Below, in pieces: positions 33,141-43,043 of a stretch of DNA of 64,000 nt (positions are counted from its first letter, which is position 1; the number at the start of each line of letters is the position of its first letter). The DNA comes from Paroedura picta. Taxonomy: Eukaryota > Chordata > Lepidosauria > Squamata > Gekkonidae. The position numbers and the translations under genes were made by a program. The stretch spans positions 13,247,501-13,311,500 of the forward strand of contig NC_135379.1 in assembly GCF_049243985.1 (NCBI RefSeq), in the 5' to 3' direction. The notes beneath the pieces were generated by a model that was not told the origin of the DNA, ran no database searches, and saw only the letters and a list, made by a program, of their open reading frames with translations.

Positions 33141-33970
33141 TATACTGACAATGGTTCATTCTTCAGTCTGATCAGAGTGGGAAGCTAAATCCCTATGCAG
33201 ATGAGGAGGCTCAATTGAATTATCAGTGCTGCTTTTGTGCAGAACAAAGGTTTGGAGGACTCAGGGCTTGCGTAGAGAAACCCAAGCAGTGGCGATCTGG
33301 GAATCCCCACTTCACAGCTCCTTTCTGCCGTGAATTCCCTCATCCAGGGTGCTGGGCAGGGTGCGTCTTGCAACCAAACGTCAGATGATGCCGGACGCTG
33401 TGCTCGAAAGGCCAGGGAGCTCTTGTTTTGCCAGCGCCGGCGTTGAAAACAACCTGTTGTGGAAGTGCGGCGTATTCCTCCCAGCCATGTCAACACAACC
33501 ATTTTTTCTTAATGATGATCGGATGGCACTGGTTAACGAGGAGGTTCTAAGCGTCTTTACTGTACTGCCCTCGGTGTTTGTGGCGTTTCGTTAAGTGGCA
33601 CAGAAGGAGAGGGAAAACAACCGGGGAAGGAGAGCAAAGGAGCAAAGAGGAAATGCGCTGACGTGCCGTGACGCTTAAGGTTTGCTTCTGTGGAAGGGAG
33701 GGGAGGCATGGGAAAGGCAAGTTTGGAAGGAGTATTTGAGAGAACGCCCCCCCCCCCGCCAGGAGAACATTGGTGCAAGGAATTGAAAGGAAGAATTTGG
33801 CGCTGCTTGCATATTAGGAGAGAGTGGAGTAAGAAAATCCGTATTTAGGGTTTAACATTGTCTGCATGCTAGAACTGTGGATATTTGTATAAAACAGATT
33901 GTATAAAAGCAGATGGCTGGAGTGTGGAGGGGACACATTGGCAGAGGTTGAATCTGTCACTGACTAATTT
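33141..33970. other. Unassigned sequence, probable MAP3K8 intron 1
   Basis: No gene or repeat recognised; a C run lies near 33750. Confidence 0.45.
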
Positions 33971-33984
33971 GTTTTATGTCTTTA

Positions 33985-34247
33985 AAAAGGTAAAGGTATC
34001 CCCTGTGCAAGCACCGGGTCATGTCTCACCCTTGGGGTGACGCCCTCCAGCATTTTCATGGCAGACTCAATATGGGGTGGTTTACCAGTGCCTTCCCCAG
34101 CAAGCTGGGTACTGATTTTACCAACCTCGGAAGGATGGAAGGCTGAGTCAACCTTGAGCCGGCTGCTGGGATTGAACTCCCAGCCTCATGGGCAGAGCTT
34201 CAGACTGCATGTCTGCTGCCTTACCACCCTGCGCCACAAGAGGCTCT
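33985..34247 (-). repeat. tRNA-headed SINE, internal-deletion form, minus strand
   Basis: Target duplication TTTTATGTCTTTA at 33972-33984 and 34248-34260. Carries the same internal deletion between CCCCAG repeats as the 20330 copy. Confidence 0.88.
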
Positions 34248-34263
34248 TTTTATGTCTTTAGTA

Positions 34264-34601
34264 CAGCCCTTTTCAACCTTTTTAGTGTCGAGAAACCCCT
34301 GAAACATTCTTCAGGCTTCGTTAAACCCCAGAAGTGGCACAAACATGCAGAATATTGTTGGGAAGCATAGCTGTGTACATGCCCACCCAGGGGTCTCTCC
34401 CTTTCTTACCCCCTCTAGGCCCATCATTGTAAATTTTGGGAGAAGAGGGTGGGTCAGCATGACCGTATGTGGTCATGTCTCCTGACAAATGTCTAAAATA
34501 TAAAATATAAAAAATAATTAACTCCCCCCCCCATTCGGGAAACCCTTCCAGGGCTGTCAAGAAAACCCAGGGTTTCATGAACCCCTGGTTGAGAAAGCTT
34601 G
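34264..34601. mobile_element. hAT-like MITE, long family
   Basis: Starts CAGCCCTTTTCAACC and ends GGTTGAGAAAGCTTG. Target duplication CTTTAGTA/CTTTAATA, whose left copy overlaps the duplication of the neighbouring SINE. Confidence 0.87.
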
Positions 34602-34967
34602 CTTTAATACCTTGGTCTACATTGATTGATCTGTTATACATTCCAAAAATGAATTCTGACTTGTGCAAAATGCAGTAAAACAAATGCAGGAGCCTGAGCA
34701 TTAGCAATAGAAACACAGCCTAAAACGCGAGTGGCCCAAACCACTGAGAAACGATGTGATCCGGCACAGCCAGAATATGCATAAATTCAGAAGAACACCT
34801 CCCCGTTAATTATTTGGAGGAGTAAGAAAAGGTGGTTGTTGTTTTTTCGAGCACTAAAAAGTTACTAAGTTTAATGCCAGGTGGAGAGCTCCAAAGAAGG
34901 GCTCTGGAGACCTGGGGCCACAGCAGACGAGGCCCTGACGCTTGTGGCCACATACTGTACTCTAGGA

Positions 34968-35103
34968 CAGGGGTAGTCAACCTGTGGTCCTCCAGATGTT
35001 CATGGACGACAATTCCCATGAGCCCCAGCCAGCAAACGCTGGCAGGGGCTCATGGGAATTGTCGTCCATGAACATCTGGAGGACCACAGGTTGACTACCC
35101 CTG
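34968..35103. mobile_element. 136-bp palindromic hAT-like MITE, full length
   Basis: Arms are complementary even at a private change (GTCGTCCATGAACATC in one arm, matched in the other). Exact duplication CTCTAGGA (34960-34967, 35104-35111). Confidence 0.94.
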
Positions 35104-35111
35104 CTCTAGGA

Positions 35112-37684
35112 AGTGAAAGCGCTGGGAGCAGGACCACCAAAACTGGATCCTAGAACTTGGACAAGCCCATGGAGAAGCAGGAGATCCTTAAGTGACCCTT
35201 AGAGCTTTCAAGCTTTGAATTGAACTTGGAAAGGGCCAGGCAGGCAGGGACATTTTCGAAGCCCCGACAATAAGCATTTTCTCTTTCTTTTTGGCCCTTT
35301 TAATATAAGAAACATCACATCAGCAAGCAGTGTGTGTGTGTGGGCGGGAAGATGCTGCTAACCTGAGTGAACAAGAAAGTGAAGGGCTCCCATCTCTCAT
35401 TTCATTGGGTCAGCAGCCCGTGGGTAGCGGAGGTGGGGTTGAAACCCCAGGGGAATTCTCAGATCTCTGAAATAGTGCTTAGATTTTCATCACGATGCAC
35501 CTGGGTGTGTTTATCTGTGGATTCTGGACTGCTGGATCCCTGGAGTAGTCCTAAGACACACAAGTCGATCGCAGTTCATTTCTTTAAGGCTGCCTTTGCC
35601 TTGAGGTGTGACTATCTGATGGTAGATAGAGGCTTGGCTGGGACCTTTCCAGCCAGAGCCGTGTGTCAATTCCAGGCCAGCTGGACCAGTGGTCTCACTC
35701 AGAACCAAGTGGCTTCCCCATTTACCACGGTTCCTGTGTCCGGTGGTGACTCACGTGTGGTGTCCTCTCAAACCCTCTGCCTTCCCGTTTAAGGGAGAAG
35801 GAAGTTGTTGTGGGGGGGGGGGAAACTGTGCTCTTCTCATTCATCTCCAGCGTCGTGTCTGTCTGGGTGCCCCAGTCCTCTTGACTCACTTGCGGTGTTA
35901 ATCTGATCGGCGTGTGTTGCATGATGCGGGTTAATGGAGAAGTGCGCTCGGAAAACGCCGGCCTCTGAAATTAGGTCACGTTTCTGCTCGACCGGGAAGG
36001 CACATGGGAGGCACAGGGAAAGGAATGCCGGCTTACGCCTCTTTTAATGGGCCGGCTGGCCAGCCACTTGATGCTGGGGTTCGGTGGAATGCTGCCGGAG
36101 TGGACCCTGGAGCCTCCCAGCAGGGCAATGGCCTTGCATCCCATCCAGAGTCTGCAGAGAGAGGTTGTCCGTGCCGGTTTCCTTGCAAGGGACGTCACCC
36201 TTTGTACTTGATTGTGCAAGCAGGTGTGAGGGGCAGGAGCGCTTCGGTCTGCCTGGAATTGCCTCCCAAACATCCTCTCTTTTTCCTGACAAATTTCCTT
36301 TCTTGAGAAATTCATCACTGCGTTTGCAGTCGGGGAACAAGAGGAAGGGACGAGGCAGGGCAGAATTCCCTTGCTCTTTCTTCTAGCCGGGTGACTCTGT
36401 AGAAAGGGCCAAACAATCGGGACGAGGAAGAGCATCAAATGCTTTGTGTGCAAAGGAGATACGTTGTTAGGAGATTCAGTTCTGATATTTTCCCACGGGG
36501 AGTTCTGGGATCTGTAGTTTGCAAGTGGGTGGAACAGGCATCTTTGGCAGAGGATTCTGAGCAATCTCGCCACATTACAGTTTTTAGGACTCTTTGGAGA
36601 GAATCACGTTTTGGGCTGAGATGCAGGCCCCCCAAAATACCGCAGCCCTTTCCTGTATCACTGGTGCCTGTTGTGCAGAGAAGTGCTGCCTGGCTAATGC
36701 ATGTTTTCTAATGCGGCTTCTTCTGTGAGCTCCAAACACATGTGCAGGAATCGTAATCAGTTATTTTCTGTAGGCCTCTCCCCTTAAGAGCTCATTGGCA
36801 TTCTTCATTATCTTGAGAGAGTTTGTCCCGACGTTATGAAGGAGCTTGAAAGGAGCTTGGAGGACAAGAGAGTTTGGGATGTGTGGGGCTTTGTGACTCA
36901 CTACGACCTGGTTTTTGAAGAAGTGGACCTATATGCAGTAGGCAGGTGCTTCCCTCTGGTCAGGACATCCGAGAAGACAGGGCGGAGTTCAGCATTCTTT
37001 GGAAAGGGACCTGGCCTATCAGTTAAAGGGATGTGGGTCAACATCATGGGGTTCTCTGACAACAGATCTAAAGGTCTTATTCAAGATAACTTGCAAATGT
37101 CAACAGATGATCAGGCAAACAAACCCTAAATCGTGAACAGAACCGAGGGCAGACACATGCAGCTGCCTTGCCCAAGGTGAAGCGATTCTTTGTCTTGTAA
37201 TTTTATGCAGTTTGTAAATAATAATTTATTGGTATCCAGCAGTCAACATGACATAAGGAGCCCTCAGACTAGGGATGCCGGCCTTCAGGGGGGACCTGGG
37301 GTTCCCGTGGAATTACAGCTCATCTCCGGGCTACAGAGATTAATTCCCCTGGAGAAAATGGATGATATAGATTGTGAACTCTATGACATTGCACCCCATT
37401 GAGGTCTTTTACCTCTCCAGGCTCCATCCCCGAATCTCAGCCTAGATCTGGTGACCCTACTCCTCCGTCCCCATGCTGGTGGTCAGGGGGACATGGCAAC
37501 CTGACTCATAACTTACGTTTCCTAGGCTTGTGCTGCCGTACAGTTCTGATACAACCTCGAATATACCACACAAGCCTCCTCTTTGAGAGACCTCCACAAA
37601 GCCACTCAGTTGTCGGGGAAGTGTTGGGATGAATCTGTTCTCTGCTTGTTGAATTCCAAACAGGAGCTGCTTCATAGCTTGTAT
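35112..37684. other. Unassigned sequence, probable MAP3K8 intron 1
   Basis: A short TG run at about 35330 and a G run near 35815. Frames of 97-200 codons at 35971-36573 (minus) and 36836-37129 (plus) resemble no family I know and are treated as chance. Confidence 0.45.
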
Positions 37685-37692
37685 GTCTATAG

Positions 37693-37999
37693 CAGGCTTT
37701 CTCAACCAGGGGTTTGTGAGATCCTAGGGTAGCTTGACAGCCCTGGATGGGTGTCCTTAATGGGTGGGAGTTAATTTTTTAATATATTTTTAAAATTTGT
37801 TAAACGTTTATCGGGTAACATAACCATATATAGCCAACGATAGGCCTAGAGGGGGTGACAAGGGGAGGATCCCTGAGTGGGAGTGTCCACAGCTCTGCTT
37901 CCCAACCATATTCTGCATGATCATGCCACTTCTGGGGTTTCTCGAAGCCTGGAGAATATTTCAGGGGTTTCTCAATGGTAAAATAGTTGCGAAAGGCTG
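37693..37999. mobile_element. hAT-like MITE, long family
   Basis: Starts CAGGCTTTCTCAACCAGG and ends GCGAAAGGCTG. Target duplication GTCTATAG/GTCTGTAG (37685-37692, 38000-38007). Confidence 0.87.
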
Positions 38000-38034
38000 G
38001 TCTGTAGATCCCGTTTGTTTTGACAGCAATTCTA

Positions 38035-38128
38035 ACACAAGTGCAATCCTAAACAGAGTTATACTCTTCTGAATCCATGGAAATCAGCGGGCGTACAAGA
38101 GGGTAACTCTGCTCAGGACTGCACCGAC
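38035..38128. repeat. Second palindromic repeat family
   Basis: AGTGCAATCCTAAACAGAGT on the left is the near complement of ACTCTGCTCAGGACTGCAC on the right, with diverged arms between. Half-like relatives occur near 27865 and 47490. Probably a foldback MITE. Confidence 0.6.
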
Positions 38129-38810
38129 AAAGTGTTAGCCTGAGTCAGAAGAGTGCTAAAATCTCTTCCGGCTGCAGTTGTAACTGCTACGGGGCATTGG
38201 AGACTGTTGTGGACAACTGGGGCTAAACAACACAAAGGCTCTTGAACCCCCCCACAGAGGGAGAGAGTCTACTGGAGAATGGACATCCATTCTAAACCCA
38301 TAAGAGCTTTGTCAAATTCTGCAGCAACTCTGGAGGTCTTCAGGTTTGAGGAAGCCATAAGTTTAAAAAGTTATCTTTCGAAGCCGTGAAATGTATGAGC
38401 CTTTTTTTTTTTTTGTTCATCGGAAAAAAAGAGGGCAGATTTCTCGATTTCTGCAGTGCGCCCGTGCTGTTGTGGTTTTAAATACTTTAGCCTCCAATTG
38501 AGAACTTGCCAGTTTGGAGTTGGAACTTGATACTGCTTGGGCTGAAGATCAGTCGCAGCCCTGCAGACACACCGTCTTTCCAGCAGCAGCTTCCCTGTGA
38601 CTTTTGGTGACCTTTGTGCTTCGCAGTTTGGTGCACCCCTTAAAACAGTCTCCAGTTCACAGGCTTTGGGGCTGTAAATTGCAGGCACTCCTCTTCTGTA
38701 GCTAGCTCAGGAGCCGGCCATTGTGGAGTTCTGTTTCCAGGACCAGTAATAGGAATAGGAAATTGGGGGGGGAGGGGGAGTGACTATTCCAAGCCCACTA
38801 AAATGTAGAG

Positions 38811-38907
38811 CAGGGGAAGTCAAACTGCGGCCCTCCAGATGTCCAGCAGGGGCTCGTGGGAATTGTAGTCCATGGACATCTGGAGGGGCGCAGTTTGACT
38901 ACCCCTG
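38811..38907. mobile_element. Palindromic hAT-like MITE, shortened
   Basis: 97 bp; loses the inner part of one arm but keeps both termini. Exact duplication ATGTAGAG (38803-38810, 38908-38915). Confidence 0.92.
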
Positions 38908-38915
38908 ATGTAGAG

Positions 38916-40366
38916 GATGGGGAAATACCAGCTGGAAATCTCAGTGCTTTCTACCTTGTTCCGTCTACTTATGGGAGAAGCTGTAACAACTGAACTCGTA
39001 AATCTTAGCTTAGGCAGTCCAGAGAGAAGAGATACGGATCATGGAAATCCACAACGTCAGAGATAGCATTCTTCTAAAAAAGATGACAATCTCAAAATGT
39101 TTGCCGTGCTCCTTAATGACGCCATAAGGCCGAAACCACCCCGTGAGTGAGTGTTTCCCCTTCCCAGCTCTCGGGAAGAGCTCAGTCAGATTTGCCACTT
39201 CTCTTTTCAAGGACGGCAGAGGTTTGCTGACTGCTGTTTGCAGAGCGGGCCGTGATCCTGGGCTTGTGGCTCGGGCAGTGAGGCCTGGCCAGCACGCAGT
39301 TTCTGTGGATGCTTCATGAAGACCCTCACCCAAAAGTTTCCACCGTTTTGTAGCCAGGAACGTGAAGATAAGAACCTCGACCAAAAACTACAGCTAAGCA
39401 GCTACGCAGCCTGTCACCCCAGCTGGCCAGGTGGGGAGGAGCTGGCTGGCCTCTGGCTCTGCCTCCAGGTTTTTCTTTCCGTTTTGTTGCCTATGTGGGG
39501 TTAAGCCAGGGGTGGGGGTGGGTGGGAAATGAGACTTGCTGCTCTTTAGCCTGCCGACAGAAACAACTGGCAGAAAGGAAGTTAACTCAGATCATATCTT
39601 AGAAGAAGAGGGTCTACTTGTTCAGTCCTCTTGGGAAGTCCTGCTTAATCATGGGAAGGTTTTAATTTGTGCCTGCTGTTGTTAGGGGTTCCTATGTTTT
39701 CTCTCTGCCTTTTTAGTGGGTTTTCTTAGCAGTTCCTTCTGCTGCTTTAAACAAAGTAGACTCTCTCTGTTCTGCCTGCATGCTGGCAACAAGACACAGT
39801 CTGAACCGACTGGTTTTATCTTGTACGATCTCGGGGAGGCATTGTTGGTCTTCCTCGCAGCCACATAAGGCTGAAGTCCAATTTCTCTTTTCTTAAAATA
39901 AAAGCATTGTCTTTGGAAAAAGGTACGCGTTGGGGGATTTCCAGTTGCCGGCTTGTCCAAAATAATGCAATCCTCGTATTTTTTTCTTCTTCCAGATTTG
40001 TAAGGAGTATGTTGGGCACAGGCAGGTTTTTTCTGCTTTTGGACTGGGAAGGGCTTCCTAGTTGGCATGTCAGGTTTGGATTCCTGTATGTCCCTCCCCT
40101 CCCTGACCCACTTACTGAAACTATGTCAAGAATCTACCTGGAAAAGGAGTGCAAATATAAGCGGGAAGCAAGGCAGGAGGAGAGGTAGTCATGTGATAGT
40201 GTCACTATTCAACTTTAGAATATTCTTGGGAAGCCCCCAAAGGCAGACCTGCAATTTTCGTAGATGGTTGCATTTGCTTTGGAGCCCTGTCTCTGGACAG
40301 TGTTTCAACCCCTGTTTCAGGTTCCCTGTCTAACAGAAGGGCAGCTGTCCTGTTGGGTCATTACGG
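38916..40366. other. Unassigned sequence, probable MAP3K8 intron 1
   Basis: No gene or repeat recognised. Confidence 0.45.
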
Positions 40367-40379
40367 ACTCAGTCTAGAG

Positions 40380-40460
40380 CAGGGGTAGTCAACCTGTGGT
40401 CCTCCAGATGTCCATGGACTACAATTCCCATGAGCCCCTGCCAGCGTCTGACTACCCCTG
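40380..40460. mobile_element. Palindromic hAT-like MITE, shortened, with inverted flanks
   Basis: One full arm and only about 14 nt of the other terminus. The flanks GTCTAGAG and CTCTAGAC are complementary rather than identical, and the complementarity extends outward to 13 flank bases. Confidence 0.88.
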
Positions 40461-40473
40461 CTCTAGACTGAGT

Positions 40474-41801
40474 ATAGTCTTTTGGCACAATGTCTTCGAA
40501 ACTTGCGGGTGATGGCTGCCCGGATCCAGGCATCTTCTTCTAAGGTGCGCTTCTGTTTCGGCAATATTGCAATTTCTCAGCATGTCAGATACTGTATCTA
40601 GGTCCGGGGGAATGGGGGCTCTCCCAGCAGTGTTGCGCCATTCGGATAACTGCAGTTGGAATGTCATAGGCACCGATTGGCTAGTGCTCGTGACGTAATC
40701 TGCCACCAGAGACATATCCGTTCTGCTGTCTGCGCTGAATCGGAAGCTGTATTTGCTTTATTACCCCCCTTTATCTCCTTTCTTTGTTTGCTGGACGATT
40801 GTACCTATCCCACACTGTTCCAGCCGAAAGGCTGCGGCTACAGGCACTCTGAGGCATGTCACAACTAGACTGACCACATCACTATCGGGAACGAGTGCAA
40901 TCACAACCATAGCAAGCCCTGTCTCTTCTTCAGCCGAAGGCACTGTTTTTCAAGCCCTGCTGGGAGGTGGAGGTGGGGATGAAAAAGCAGCTGGTGGCCC
41001 TTCTCTTGCTGAGTAGCTGCAACAGACCATTGTTCCTCCTGCAGAAGCAACAGGGTGCCATAAGGACAAAGACTCTCCCCCACACACACACCAGCCATCT
41101 GCATGGGGGGCTCCTGACAGTGAGCTGCCTCAGGGCTGCTTCTCTCATCTCTCCTCTGCTCCCTTCCTCTCCCCACCCACTGGAGATGGTTCAGTCCAAC
41201 GATGATCTCTGCTCCATAGGATTGCCAACGAGGGGAGAAGGAGGGGGAGTCCTTTCCCTTTAACAGAGGCCTAATGTGTGGAAATGGGCATGGCATGGCA
41301 TGGGGATAAGTGGCATCACCTGGAAAACAACACCCGAGCAAGTTGCGGTTAACGATACAGGACACTTTTCCATGCAGGCTGCTGCCAACCCACCCTGTGT
41401 GCTGGGAGCTGTTGCAGGGCCCCCTCCCTCCTCTTCTTGCCTCCTTGTGCCAGAGGGTCCCTCCCAGGGCACGAGGCAAGTACTGTGCCACTGTGTTCTC
41501 TTAGTGGTTAAGCCCTCTTGAGTTTGTTCTCTGGAAAAGGCTCTTGTCAAGCCCCTGTGAATTCAGTGGAAAAGTACGGAGGGAGCAGGCAGGTTCCAGT
41601 GAGTCAAATGGGCCTTAAGCATGCATAGTTCTGGATTGCCACAGTGTCTGATTCAATTACTTAATGTTTGTTTGTGTCTCATTGCCCTGTGGGATTGCAA
41701 CGCTCGCTTGGGAAATTCCTGGAGATTTGGTGGCTGAGTTGGGTGGAGTTTGAGAAAGGGAAGCTGGGGAAGCTGGGGATCTCAGCAGGGATGGGACATC
41801 A
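40474..41801. other. Unassigned sequence, probable MAP3K8 intron 1
   Basis: A 196-codon minus-strand frame (40901-41491) has no recognisable family. No repeat identified. Confidence 0.45.
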
Positions 41802-41809
41802 CTCTAGGG

Positions 41810-41891
41810 CAGGGGTAACCAAACTGGCTGTCCAGATGTCTATGGACTACAAGTTCCATGGGCCCCTGCCCCATGAGTTTGGCCACCTCTG
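41810..41891. mobile_element. Palindromic hAT-like MITE, shortened older copy
   Basis: Termini CAGGGGTAACCAAACTGG and GAGTTTGGCCACCTCTG. Duplication CTCTAGGG/CTCTACGG. Confidence 0.82.
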
Positions 41892-41915
41892 CTCTACGGT
41901 TTGTGTCCTCTAGAG

Positions 41916-42052
41916 CAGGGGTAGTCAACCTATGGTCCTCTAGATGTTCATGGACTACAATTCCCATGAGCCCCTGCCAGCAAACACTGGCAGGGGCTCG
42001 TGGGAATTGTAGTCCATGGACATCTGGAGGACCACAGGTTGACTACCCCCTG
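41916..42052. mobile_element. Palindromic hAT-like MITE, full length
   Basis: 137 bp, both arms. Duplication CTCTAGAG/CTCTAGAC (41908-41915, 42053-42060). The right copy directly abuts the next element. Confidence 0.92.
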
Positions 42053-42060
42053 CTCTAGAC

Positions 42061-42316
42061 CAGGCTTTCTCAACCAGGGTTTTGTGAACAGGTTGGAGTT
42101 AATTAATTTTTAATATATATTTTTTAAATTTGTTAAACATGTATCAGGTGATATGGTCACGTCAGATCCAGTGATGGCGGTAGGAGGAGGGGTCCTGGTG
42201 GGTGTGTACATAGCCATGCTTCTCAATCATGTTGTGCACGATTGCACCACTTCTGGGGATTCTTGAAGCTTGAAGAATGTTTCAGGGATCTCTCAACAGC
42301 AAAAGAGTTGAGAGAC
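42061..42316. mobile_element. hAT-like MITE, long family, right end decayed
   Basis: Starts CAGGCTTTCTCAACCAGG exactly at the end of CTCTAGAC, so it probably used that octamer as its target. The right terminus has no clear duplication. Confidence 0.8.
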
Positions 42317-42707
42317 AATATGGTATGCCAGAAAGTCCTCCTCCCCATGCCAAGTTCCAGGGAAACTGACCCCCTGGTCTGGAAATTCCAGGAAAAACCA
42401 AGACCCCACCTTGAGGTTGGTGACCCTGTTGCTTTACAAGGCAGCTTGAGCCTACGGGCGTTGATTTGGGGGTAAGTCCCACCATGTTTGATGGACTTGT
42501 TTCCAAGGACTTGCCCACCAAATAGCTTCTGTAGCCTTCTGCTGGGTCGCAGAAGATTGGGTGCACATCTGTAGACCCATGCGGAGATGCTTCCAGCTTC
42601 AATACCTCTTCGTTTAGCTCTTGAGTTGACTGTGAAAGCTGATCTTTTGTTTGTTTGTTTTTTCCTTTCCATTTGCAGATAAAATTAGGAGGAGAGGACA
42701 GCCAGTA

Positions 42708-43043
42708 ATGGAGTATATGAGCACAGACAGTGTCAATAAAGAGGAACTTGACTTATTGCTAAGAGATTTAAATATGTCAGAAGTCATCGACATCATGGAG
42801 AACCTTTACCCAAATGGGGACCTGGCGGATTATGAAGGCAGCCTCATCTCTCTCTGCCCAGAGGACAATAAAAATGAGGACCGCGCAGATTCCTTGCTGT
42901 TCGGCGGGAGGGAGGTTTCCCTGCTGTCGTCCGTCAAGTACGGGACCGTGGACGACTTGCTTGCTTTTGCAAATCAAGTCTCCAACACCACAAAGCAGTT
43001 TGGCCGGCTCCGAAGACAGGAATCTGGGATCATATTAAATATG
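42708..43043 (+). CDS. MAP3K8: MAP3K8 coding exon 1
   Basis: Acceptor CCATTTGCAG ends at 42678, giving 29 nt of 5'UTR before ATG 42708. Encodes [18 protein letters not shown] through SGIILNM, the regulatory N-terminus with M30 in DIMENLY. Donor GTATGT at 43044, phase 0. A second in-frame Met (M4) and M23 also precede the kinase domain. Confidence 0.96.

Noticed and set aside
35971-36573. 200-codon minus-strand frame
   Set aside because: No recognisable motif and several overlapping frames of similar length; likely chance.
40901-41491. 196-codon minus-strand frame
   Set aside because: Low-complexity composition and no family resemblance; lies in a presumed intron.
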